Part shown: positions 35,814 to 43,342 of the stretch, piece after piece
Position numbering within the stretch: the first letter of the stretch is position 1
How the letters are laid out: every line of letters begins with the position of its first letter
DNA from: JAWKUK01 sp041398605
GTDB taxonomy: Bacteria; Planctomycetota; UBA1135; GCA-002686595
DNA length: 64,000 bases
Direction of reading: 5' to 3'
Assembly: GCA_041398605.1 (NCBI GenBank)
Contig: JAWKUK010000029.1
Span: 1-64,000, forward strand
The notes under the pieces: model-generated
Told to the model about the DNA's origin: nothing
Seen by the model: only the letters and a program-made list of their open reading frames with translations
Database searches by the model: none
Translations under genes and position numbers: made by a program

Positions 35814-36971
35814 TCAGGCGGGCCCAGCGAGGTGCGCCCGCAGCGCCGCTCGGGCCCAAGGCGCCCGCTCTGCGGCGGCGGCCCGCTCGACCGCCGCACG
35901 CGCGCCCGCGTCGTTCGCGTGGCCCCGCGCCAGCGCCCAGCCCGCGGCCTCACGCACGAGCGCAGCGGGGTCGTCCGAGAGCGCAGCGAGCAGCGCGACC
36001 CGGCCCTCGTCGCTGGGGACGTTGCCGAGCGCGAGGGCGGCGCTGCGCGCGACGACCTCACGCCCGGGGCGACGCAGCGAGCTGCCCTCGAACCGCGCGC
36101 GGAAGCGCTCCTCTTGTGCCGCGCTGTCCGCAGCTGCGTCCGTGGCCAAGGACAGCAGGCTGACGATGCCCCGTTCGTGCGCGTCGCGGAGGCCCTGGTG
36201 GTCCCCGAAGCGCGCTGCGAGGTCTGGCGCTCGGGAGGTCCAGGGGCAGACCTCCGAGCAGACGTCGCATCCGAACGCCCAAGGGCCCAGGGCTGGCCGC
36301 AGCTCCATGGGCACGGGCGCGCGGCTCTCGATCGTGTGGTAGCTGATGCAGCGGCGCGCGTCGACGACACCCGGCGCGACGATCGCCTGGGTGGGGCAGG
36401 CGTCGATGCAGGCCGTGCACGTGCCGCAAGAGCCCGCAGGCAGGCTGTCGCGGGTGGGCTCGAGGTCGAGGTCGAGGAGCACCTCGCCGAGGAAGAAGAA
36501 CGGCCCGAACGCCGGGTGCAGGAGGTTCGCCGCCTTCGACGGGAAGCCGACCCCCGCGGCAAACGCGTGTGAGCGCTCCATCAGGGGCCCGGCGTCCACC
36601 ACGGTCCTTCCGGGCAGGCCGAGGCCAGCGCGTCGCAGCCGCTTGGCGAGGCCGCGCAGGCGCTTCTGGACGACGTTGTGATAGTCGCGCCCGGCGGCAT
36701 ACCGCGCGATGCGGCCGCCGCCCGGGAGCTCGACGGCCGCCCGGGAATGTGCGAGGCCGACGACGAGCAAGGAGCGGCCGCGCGGGTCGATGCGGCGCGG
36801 ATCCGTGATCCGGGCGCGATCCTGCTGCAACCAGGCCATGTCGCCATGGTGGCCCGCCGCGAGCCAGGCCTCGAAGCGCCCCGCGTCAGGTGGGGGGGCG
36901 AGCGGCGCGACGCCGGCGAGGTCGAAGCCCGCCTCACGGGCCAGTTCGAGCACCAAGGAGCGCGGGTCCAC
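35814..36971 (-). CDS. queG: epoxyqueuosine reductase
   Basis: A 385-residue cobalamin-dependent Fe-S enzyme that reduces epoxyqueuosine to queuosine in tRNA. The catalytic Asp is Asp126 in VVDAGPLMERS. Two [4Fe-4S] clusters are indicated by Cys182, 185, 188, 192 (CGTCTACIDACPTQAI) and Cys208, 235, 238, 242 (CDVCSEVCPW). The C-terminal ~100 residues are HEAT-like helices (VARSAALALGNVPSDEGRV), used for tRNA binding. GTG start preceded by a G-run. It pairs functionally with QueA at 18661-19863, although they are 16 kb apart. Confidence 0.93.
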   Translation of the reverse strand: MDPRSLVLELAREAGFDLAGVAPLAPPPDAGRFEAWLAAGHHGDMAWLQQDRARITDPRRIDPRGRSLLVVGLAHSRAAVELPGGGRIARYAAGRDYHNVVQKRLRGLAKRLRRAGLGLPGRTVVDAGPLMERSHAFAAGVGFPSKAANLLHPAFGPFFFLGEVLLDLDLEPTRDSLPAGSCGTCTACIDACPTQAIVAPGVVDARRCISYHTIESRAPVPMELRPALGPWAFGCDVCSEVCPWTSRAPDLAARFGDHQGLRDAHERGIVSLLSLATDAAADSAAQEERFRARFEGSSLRRPGREVVARSAALALGNVPSDEGRVALLAALSDDPAALVREAAGWALARGHANDAGARAAVERAAAAERAPWARAALRAHLAGPA

Positions 36972-37137
36972 CCCCCCAGCATGCCGTGTCGGTCGCGCTT
37001 TCCAGCACGCGCCGGGGATTCAGCGTTCGCGAGCGGCGCCGCGCTCGGCTGCCCGGAAGAATTTTCTGAGCCTCGTCACGGGATTGAATGAGCTACGTAA
37101 GTCGTTGCAGGCGCGGACACTACGTCTCTGGGGCGTT

Positions 37138-37171
37138 TTGACGCAGCGCAAATCTCCGACTCGTGTACAAT
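37138..37171 (+). promoter_or_regulatory. possible promoter upstream of the sigma-factor gene
   Basis: A TTGACG (37138-37143) and a good -10-like TACAAT (37166-37171) stand in a relatively AT-rich part of the 309-bp gap 36972-37280. Their 22-bp spacing is too wide for a standard housekeeping promoter, so only the TACAAT is suggestive. Nothing else is recognisable in the gap. Confidence 0.25.
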
Positions 37172-37280
37172 CGGCTCGTTACCGGTGCCTCGCGATCACG
37201 TAGACCCTGACGTGACCGACCCTTGCTCCTAGGGTCGTTCGCAACCCCTGCTACCGGCGCCGCTTCGCCTCGGGTCCTGG

Positions 37281-38192
37281 ATGCCAATCCAGGACAGCCC
37301 CACCTGGACGAATCGCGCGCACATCCCCACCCTTCCCAAGGCCATGCAGGCCACGGACCATTTCTCCCAAAACCCGCTCGCGGGACCTGGTGCGGCCAAA
37401 CGACTGGCCGCGCGGGTTGCGTCGCTCGGCCGGGAGATCCCGAGTACGACCCGGGAGCCTGTCCTGGCGCTCTTAGCGCAGGACGACCTGGATCCGGAAG
37501 CCCTCCGCGATGTGCTCAGCACTCGCCTGATGGAGGCCTTCCGCGACCACCGCTCCCGGGCTTGTTTTGGGCTCCTCTATGAGCTGAACGGATCCCACCT
37601 CTTGGGTCAGGTCGCAGGTCGCCTGCGGCGCTACTCGAGTCAGGCGGATCCTGGGGACGTCCTCCAAGAGGTCTTCTTCAACGTCTATCGCTACCCGCAC
37701 CGCTTCGATTCGTCGCGTGACGATGCGTTCCGTGTGTGGTCGGCGATGATCGTGCGCAACACGGTGCTGAAGCACCTGCGGTCGTTGGGCCGCGGCGGTC
37801 GGCAGGAGGTGCCTTTCGAGGACCTCGGCGACCAACCCCTCGCTGACGACACGAGCCCGCTCGCGGGTGTGTTGCAAGAGGAAGAGAGCCGCGCCTGTAG
37901 CCGCGCCTACGTCACCTACTTGCAGCTCTACCTGCGCTTCTACGGGATGCTGTCCGAGCGCGAACGGCGCGCGCTGCACCTCGTGGAGGTCGATCGAGTC
38001 AGTTACCGCGAAGCGGCCGACGAGCTCGAAGTGAAGCTCGAGAACTTGAAGATGGTCATCTTCCGCGCGCGTCGGAAGATCCATCGTTCCATGCGGCGCG
38101 TCTTCGAAGGCCTGCCGCCTGATTGTCGCCCTGCCCGGGGCGTGGATTTCCAGAGCGATGCCCGCGGCGGCGTCGAGGAGACCAGCCGATGA
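37281..38192 (+). CDS. ECF-type RNA polymerase sigma factor
   Basis: About 303 residues (282 if the ATG at 37344 is used). Region 2 lies near residues 105-170 (DPGDVLQEVFFNVYRYPHRF, then the -10-contact helix VWSAMIVRNTVLKHLRSLGR). Region 4 lies near residues 220-275 (LSERERRALHLVEVDRVSYR, EAADELEVKLENLKMVIFRA). The N-terminal ~90 residues form an extra helical domain not usual in short ECF factors. The stop overlaps the start of the anti-sigma-like gene (ATGA), the standard arrangement for a sigma/anti-sigma pair. Confidence 0.87.
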   Translation: MPIQDSPTWTNRAHIPTLPKAMQATDHFSQNPLAGPGAAKRLAARVASLGREIPSTTREPVLALLAQDDLDPEALRDVLSTRLMEAFRDHRSRACFGLLYELNGSHLLGQVAGRLRRYSSQADPGDVLQEVFFNVYRYPHRFDSSRDDAFRVWSAMIVRNTVLKHLRSLGRGGRQEVPFEDLGDQPLADDTSPLAGVLQEEESRACSRAYVTYLQLYLRFYGMLSERERRALHLVEVDRVSYREAADELEVKLENLKMVIFRARRKIHRSMRRVFEGLPPDCRPARGVDFQSDARGGVEETSR

Positions 38193-39325
38193 GCCCGAAC
38201 CCCATGCATGACCCCAGCGACGATTCCCTCGGGAGGCAGGGTTGGGACCCGGTCGAGGACCAAGACGCGTTCGCGGGCCTCTCTGCCGAGCAGTACTCAC
38301 TGCAGCACCAGCTCTCGTGCCTCGTCGACGGTGAGCTCGACGAGCCGGCAGCCGCGCAGGTCATGGTCCTGCTCGAGGAGTCTGCCGATGCGCGCGAGTT
38401 CTTCGACGACATTCGCGCCTATGCGCGTTTGCACCGCGACATCCAAGATCCGGCGCGGCTCGAGGCCCGCATGGCGATGTTCAGCGCCGCGTTGTTCCGC
38501 GCCGAAGACGTCGCGAACGCAGCGGAGTCCATCGACCTCGCGCACCGCTTGGCGACGATCTTCTACCAGCTCGGCAAGGCCTATACCCTGAACGCGATCG
38601 AGCCCGAGGCCTTCCAGCAGCGTGTCTTCGAGCGCGCGGTCCCGATCGAGGAGACGCGCGCCGCGGGCCGCGGCTTCGTCGACGACGTCGTCGCCGGTGG
38701 GCGTGATCCCCATGCGACGATCGGCGCGGCCCTCGACTGGCGCACGGCGCGCAGCTTGTTCAATGGTCGGCTCGAGCGCATCGCGGATCCGCTCGAGAAA
38801 GGGCGTCGCCTGCTTGAGCAGGCGGTGGAGACTGACCCCTCGCATGAGGAGGCCCGCATCTACCTCGCCTTTGTCCACGCGCGCGAGGGGCGCTCGATCC
38901 GCGCTGCCGAGGGCTATCGTGAGGTCTTCGACTCCGCGATGGAACGTACGAACCGCGGTCACGCGGCGATGCAGCTCGGGCGCCTCTTCTACCTCGAGGG
39001 CGACACCCGTTCAGCGACGTGTTGGTGGCGTTGGTTGACCATTTCGGGACTCGCCGACGCAGACCCCCGCTTTGAGGGCGCGCGCCTGAATCTTGGTGTG
39101 GTTTATGCAACGGTCGGTGACCTGTCCCGGTCCGTCGACTACTTCCGGGCGCTGCTGGACCAACACATGCGGCACCACGACGGCGACGTCTCGGGCGTTG
39201 CCAGGCTCTTCGCGGGGCATCGGGACCTCCGCGAGCTGATCGAGTCCCGTCCCGGTCTGACTGAGCAGCTCGTGGCCCGTTGCCCCGAGCTCTTCCGACC
39301 CTCTGCTGCCGGCGGCGCTGCCTGA
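38189..39325 (+). CDS. anti-sigma-factor-like TPR protein
   Basis: A 378-residue protein coupled to the sigma gene by a 4-nt overlap. Residues ~35-85 resemble an anti-sigma domain (LSCLVDGELDEPAAAQVMVL, LEESADAREFFDDIRAYARL), but the HxxxCxxC zinc site is absent and no membrane segment is seen. The remainder contains TPR-like pairs (EEARIYLAFVHAREGRSIRA, HAAMQLGRLFYLEGD, ARLNLGVVYATVGDLSRSVD). It may hold the sigma factor through the N-terminal helices and sense a partner by the TPRs; this is inferred. Confidence 0.7.
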   Translation: MSPNPMHDPSDDSLGRQGWDPVEDQDAFAGLSAEQYSLQHQLSCLVDGELDEPAAAQVMVLLEESADAREFFDDIRAYARLHRDIQDPARLEARMAMFSAALFRAEDVANAAESIDLAHRLATIFYQLGKAYTLNAIEPEAFQQRVFERAVPIEETRAAGRGFVDDVVAGGRDPHATIGAALDWRTARSLFNGRLERIADPLEKGRRLLEQAVETDPSHEEARIYLAFVHAREGRSIRAAEGYREVFDSAMERTNRGHAAMQLGRLFYLEGDTRSATCWWRWLTISGLADADPRFEGARLNLGVVYATVGDLSRSVDYFRALLDQHMRHHDGDVSGVARLFAGHRDLRELIESRPGLTEQLVARCPELFRPSAAGGAA

Positions 39326-39353
39326 GCGATCACCGAACTGCGAGGTTCCCAAC

Positions 39354-39995
39354 ATGCTCACGCTTCTTACTTCAAACAAAGCTCGTAATGTCGCGGCGAC
39401 CGTCGCCGCGGGCGCGGTTGCGCTCGGAATCTGCGTCGGCCTCGCTGCCGCCGGGGCAGGAGACGATCCGCGCGGCGGTTCGACCAACAACGACTTCTCA
39501 AGCGATCCCACCGTCGGCACGCTGCCGATGCGGACCGGGGGCGTCGACGACGTACCGGGTCCGGACCAGGTGATCTACCTGTACGGCGAGGCCTCCGCGC
39601 TCCGCGCGGCGCTCGATGCGGTCACGGTTGGATGGACTGAGGGCCAGACGGCGTGCGGTGTTTGGGAGCTGCCTGAAGGTCGCGCCTGGGTTGAGTTCCA
39701 TGGTGACATCGTGTTGCAGTGGAGCGACGCGCGGGTGTTGGACGCGGTCGAGGTCGGCATCGGCGCCGGCTTCGAGGGCGGCGGCATGCTGTGCGCCGTC
39801 GAGAGCTCGGTCGGCATGACAGTGCCGAGCTTGCTCGAGGTCGGTCGCAGCTTCGCCCTCTCACCCGAGCGCATGATGGACGCCGGCCTGTTGCAACGCC
39901 CGGTGATCTTGCACGGTCTGCACCACAGCGGCGACCGCACTGAGGTCATCATCGAAGCGCCCGCTGGCGGCCTGGCATTGCGACAGACGCTCTGA
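39354..39995 (+). CDS. exported hypothetical protein of the sigma cluster
   Basis: A 213-residue protein with a signal peptide or N-terminal anchor (VAATVAAGAVALGICVGLAA), a Gly/Asp/Ser-rich linker, and an unrecognised alpha/beta domain (VIYLYGEASALRAALDAVTV, GRAWVEFHGDIVLQWSDARV). It lies 28 bp after the anti-sigma-like gene and is probably co-transcribed. It could be the extracytoplasmic signal receiver or a target of the sigma factor; no family recognised. Confidence 0.72.
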   Translation: MLTLLTSNKARNVAATVAAGAVALGICVGLAAAGAGDDPRGGSTNNDFSSDPTVGTLPMRTGGVDDVPGPDQVIYLYGEASALRAALDAVTVGWTEGQTACGVWELPEGRAWVEFHGDIVLQWSDARVLDAVEVGIGAGFEGGGMLCAVESSVGMTVPSLLEVGRSFALSPERMMDAGLLQRPVILHGLHHSGDRTEVIIEAPAGGLALRQTL

Positions 39996-40136
39996 GGTCG
40001 GGCCGCCCACGGCCGCGCGCGCTCGAGCTTGGGGGCTGCCCAAGCGAGCGTGCGCAGTGCGGTGCGTTGGCTGCGCCGGAACATGGGCGCTGGGGGAGAC
40101 CGAATCCCCAGGGCTCGACGTACGCTGTCGTTCGAC

Positions 40137-41624
40137 ATGACGGACGCGCCGCACTTGCTCGCCCTCGACGCGGGCACGACTGGAGTCACTGCGCTCCTCT
40201 TTGACCGCGAGCTGCGCCGCGTGCGCGCCGCGACTCGGGAGTTCCCACAGCGTTTCCCGCGCCCGGGGTGGGTGGAGCACGAGGCGCCTCACATCCTGGC
40301 GGCGGTCGACGCCGCGCTGCAGGAGGTGCTCTCGGGTTTTGACGGCGACCTCGCTGGGCTCGGTCTCACCAACCAACGAGAGACCGTGTTTGCGATGGAT
40401 TGGGACCGCGGGGAGTGCCTCGCCCCTGGGATCGTCTGGCAGGATCGGCGCACCGCCGCGCGCTGCGCCGAGCTCACGGCAGCGGGGCACCTGGACGAGG
40501 TGCGGCGTCGGACGGGGCTCGTGCTCGATCCCTACTTCAGCGCGACCAAGATGGAGTGGCTCTTGCGCGAGCGCCCCGAAGTCGCTGCCGCTGCGCGTCG
40601 CGGCGCGCTGCGCTTTGGGACGGTCGACACGCTTGTCCTCCACCATCTGACTCGCGGCCAGGTCTGGGCGACCGACCCGACCAACGCCTCCCGCACCGCG
40701 CTCTTCGACATCGACGCGCGGGAGTGGAGCCCGCCGTTGCTCGAGCTCTTTGGCGTCGCGCCTGGGATGCTCGCAGACGTGCGCCCCTCAGTCGGGTCGT
40801 TTGGGGTCGCGCGCTTGCCTGGCGGCCGCTCGACCCCGATCCTCGGCGTCGCGGGGGATCAACAGGCGGCCCTCTTTGGGCAGGGCTGCTGGGACGCGGG
40901 GTCTGCGAAGAGCACCTACGGGACGGGCAATTTCCTGGTGCTCAACACGGGCGCTGCGCGGCGTGATTCGGATCGCGGGCTGCTGACCACCCTCGCGGTG
41001 GGGCGCGACGGCGCGCCGGCCTATGCCCTCGAAGGCAGCGCGTTTGCGTGCGGGTCTGTGATCCAGTGGTTGCGCGACGAGCTCGGATTCTTCGAGGCCG
41101 CGTCCGCGAGCGAGGCGCTCGCTCGATCGGTCCCGGACAGCGGCGGCGTCACGTTCGTGCCGGCGTTCACGGGCTTGGGCGCGCCGTATTGGGATACGGA
41201 CGCGCGCGCCGCGATCCTCGGCATCACCCGCGGGACGTCGCGCGCGCACATCGCGCGCGCGGCCCTCGATGCGCTCGCGTTCCAGTGCGCCGAGCTCGTG
41301 GACCTCATGCGCGAGGCCTCCGGGCTGCCCCTCGAGGCATTGCTCGTGGATGGGGGCGCGGCCGCCAACGGCCTCCTGGTGCAGCGCCAGGCGGATCTGG
41401 CGCAGCTATGTGTGCTCCGACCGGTGGACGTCGAGGCCACCGCCCGTGGCGCGGCGGCCCTCGCTGGGCTCGGCGCGGGGCTCTGGAGGGATCCGGGCGA
41501 GGCGGCTGCGTTTCGCGCTGAGGTGGAGCGCTTCCCGCCGCAGGCCCCTCGGGAGGCGCGGGACCTCGAGCTCGCGGCCTGGCGCCGCGCGGTCGCCAGG
41601 ATCCTTACCACCCCGGGCGCCTGA
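40137..41624 (+). CDS. glpK: glycerol kinase
   Basis: A 495-residue FGGY-family kinase that phosphorylates glycerol to glycerol-3-phosphate. Diagnostic segments are LALDAGTTGVTALLFDREL (phosphate 1), GLTNQRETVFAMDW, GIVWQDRRTAARC, YFSATKMEWLL, GVAGDQQAALFGQGCW, STYGTGNFLVLNTG, FVPAFTGLGAPYWD and LLVDGGAAANGLLVQRQADL. ATG 40137 gives the family N-terminus. No glpF, glpD or regulator adjacent, so it stands alone. Confidence 0.94.
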   Translation: MTDAPHLLALDAGTTGVTALLFDRELRRVRAATREFPQRFPRPGWVEHEAPHILAAVDAALQEVLSGFDGDLAGLGLTNQRETVFAMDWDRGECLAPGIVWQDRRTAARCAELTAAGHLDEVRRRTGLVLDPYFSATKMEWLLRERPEVAAAARRGALRFGTVDTLVLHHLTRGQVWATDPTNASRTALFDIDAREWSPPLLELFGVAPGMLADVRPSVGSFGVARLPGGRSTPILGVAGDQQAALFGQGCWDAGSAKSTYGTGNFLVLNTGAARRDSDRGLLTTLAVGRDGAPAYALEGSAFACGSVIQWLRDELGFFEAASASEALARSVPDSGGVTFVPAFTGLGAPYWDTDARAAILGITRGTSRAHIARAALDALAFQCAELVDLMREASGLPLEALLVDGGAAANGLLVQRQADLAQLCVLRPVDVEATARGAAALAGLGAGLWRDPGEAAAFRAEVERFPPQAPREARDLELAAWRRAVARILTTPGA

Positions 41625-41702
41625 AGGCCGCTCCCCACGCGAGTCCTGCAGTTTCGAATCGAGTCAGGGCCCGGGCCTCCGAGAACCAGACCGGAGACCG
41701 CC

Positions 41703-43052
41703 GTGGACCCGATCCGAGAGAACCCGAGCCTGCCGCCCCCGGCGCCGATCCAACGCGCCGGGCCTGGCCGTGGTCGCGCGGGGGAGGGCGACGCGTCAGC
41801 GCGTCAAGCGCCGCACGCGCCCGCGGATCCGGCCGCTTTGGGCCGCGCCCTGCCCAAGCAGGGCGCGCGCCAGGTGCCGCCCAGGGCGAGCGAGGACTTG
41901 GCGCGGGCCGCGGCCGAGCTCGAAGCCGGGCTCTCGGCCGACGCCGACGCAGGTGAGCGGGACGCCCTGGAGGCCGCGCGCGCGCGCCTCGCTGCGCTGG
42001 CGATGGATCCCAGGGGCGGCGCGGACCTGCTGCGAGAGCTGGCCGGGCAAGGCGCCGTCCCGCTCCGCGTCGCGCTCTTGGCCGCCGCCGCTGAGCTGCG
42101 CGGCGCTGCACCTGCCGCGACATTGGAGGCCGCCCTCGACGCCTTCGCGACGCGGCTCGTCAACGCGCTGCCGACGCTCGGCGGCGCCTCGACCGAGGCC
42201 GCGCTGGCCGCTGCCCGTGAGGGGCTCGCCGCGGCGCTCCAGCGTGTCGCCCAGGTCGGCTTGCCGCCGGCGGGTGCGCTGCACACAGGGGTGTCGGCGG
42301 CGGACCTCCATGCGTTGACCAGCGGCATCCTTGATGCGTTGGTCCGCGCGCTCGGCGGCCGTGACGGCGCCGCGCCCGAGGGCCGCGCAGGTCTGCTCGC
42401 GGGGCTTGCACGGGCGGACCAGGGCGCGCTGGCGCTGCGGCTCGGGGGGCCAGCGCTCGCGACCTTCTTGGCGCTGCCAGCGGACTCGCCCCTGCGTCAG
42501 CAGCTGACGCAGCGCGCGCTCGCAGGTGTGCACCCTGGCGCACGGGACGCGCGGCTCGCGCTGTTGGCAGAGCTGCTCGACGGCGACGCGGGCTCGACCG
42601 AGCGCGCGCTGGCGAGGCTCGTCGGCGCGCTCGAAGGCGAGGCCGCCGCCAACGCTGCGCGCCGCGACATGGGGGAGCCGACCGTTTGGACGCTACCGAT
42701 GATGGATGGACCGCGTTGGTCCACCATCACGCTGCTCGAGGATCGCCACGGCCGCGATGCCAGGGAAGAGGGCGGCGACGACGCGGGCACCCGCGTCGCG
42801 ATCGGGACCGACTTCAGCGGCCTGGGCCCGGTGCGCGCGGACTTGGCGGTATCCCGCGAGCGCCTCGTGCTGCGCTTCATGATCGCCGATCCCGAGACTG
42901 CGCGCGCGGTGAGGATCGCGGCGCCTGAGCTGCGCGAGCGCTTGGCGGCGATGGGGCGCGAGGTGCTCGTCGCAGTCGCCGAGAGCGCGCCCGAGGCCGC
43001 CCGTGTCGAGCAGCCACCCCCGATCCTCGACCACCTGGACCTGCGAGGATGA
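41703..43052 (+). CDS. FliK-like flagellar hook-length control protein (tentative)
   Basis: A 449-residue Ala/Leu-rich protein. The N-terminal ~320 residues are helical and low-complexity. The C-terminal part resembles the FliK C-terminal domain: GPVRADLAVSRERLVLRFMI, AxAPELRERLAAMGREVLVAV, with alternating strand/helix. It is coupled by ATGA to a protein like the FlhB cytoplasmic domain, the partner that FliK switches in flagellar export. That context is the main argument; the sequence match alone is modest. Confidence 0.62.
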   Translation: MDPIRENPSLPPPAPIQRAGPGRGRAGEGDASARQAPHAPADPAALGRALPKQGARQVPPRASEDLARAAAELEAGLSADADAGERDALEAARARLAALAMDPRGGADLLRELAGQGAVPLRVALLAAAAELRGAAPAATLEAALDAFATRLVNALPTLGGASTEAALAAAREGLAAALQRVAQVGLPPAGALHTGVSAADLHALTSGILDALVRALGGRDGAAPEGRAGLLAGLARADQGALALRLGGPALATFLALPADSPLRQQLTQRALAGVHPGARDARLALLAELLDGDAGSTERALARLVGALEGEAAANAARRDMGEPTVWTLPMMDGPRWSTITLLEDRHGRDAREEGGDDAGTRVAIGTDFSGLGPVRADLAVSRERLVLRFMIADPETARAVRIAAPELRERLAAMGREVLVAVAESAPEAARVEQPPPILDHLDLRG

Positions 43053-43342
43053 CGCACGAATCGGAGCCCCCCGACCTCGTGATCGGTCTGTCGTACTCGC
43101 GCGAGTCGCGCGGCGCGCCCCGTGTCGTCGCCAAAGGCCGCGGCGAGGTCGCGGCGCGCATCCTGGCTGCCGCCGAAGAGGCCGGCGTGCCCGTACGGCG
43201 CGACCGAGACCTCGCGCAGCTCTTAGCGGCAATCGACCTCGGCGAGGAGATCCCCGACGAGGCCTATGCCGCGGTCGCTGAGGTGATCGCGTTCCTCTGG
43301 CGCCTCAACGCGGCCCGGACGGACCCTGCGAACGCGCAGTGA
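43049..43342 (+). CDS. FlhB C-terminal-domain-like protein (export switch homologue)
   Basis: A 97-residue protein resembling the cytoplasmic C-terminal domain of FlhB/YscU, without the membrane part. Typical elements are VIGLSYSRESRGAPRVVAKG, VAARILAAAEEAGVPVRRDR, DLAQLLAAIDLGEEIPDEAY and AAVAEVIAFLWRL. The NPTH autocleavage site is lacking, as in FlhX-type short paralogues. Probably acts with the FliK-like protein upstream. Its 3' end overlaps the convergent gene by 38 bp. Confidence 0.8.
   Translation: MTHESEPPDLVIGLSYSRESRGAPRVVAKGRGEVAARILAAAEEAGVPVRRDRDLAQLLAAIDLGEEIPDEAYAAVAEVIAFLWRLNAARTDPANAQ

Noticed and set aside
37138..37171. A confident sigma-70 promoter
   Set aside because: The spacing of 22 bp between the -35-like and -10-like boxes is too long; kept only as a low-confidence feature.
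41640..41702. tRNA T-loop-like TTCGAAT upstream of the FliK-like gene
   Set aside because: No matching acceptor, D or anticodon arms around it.
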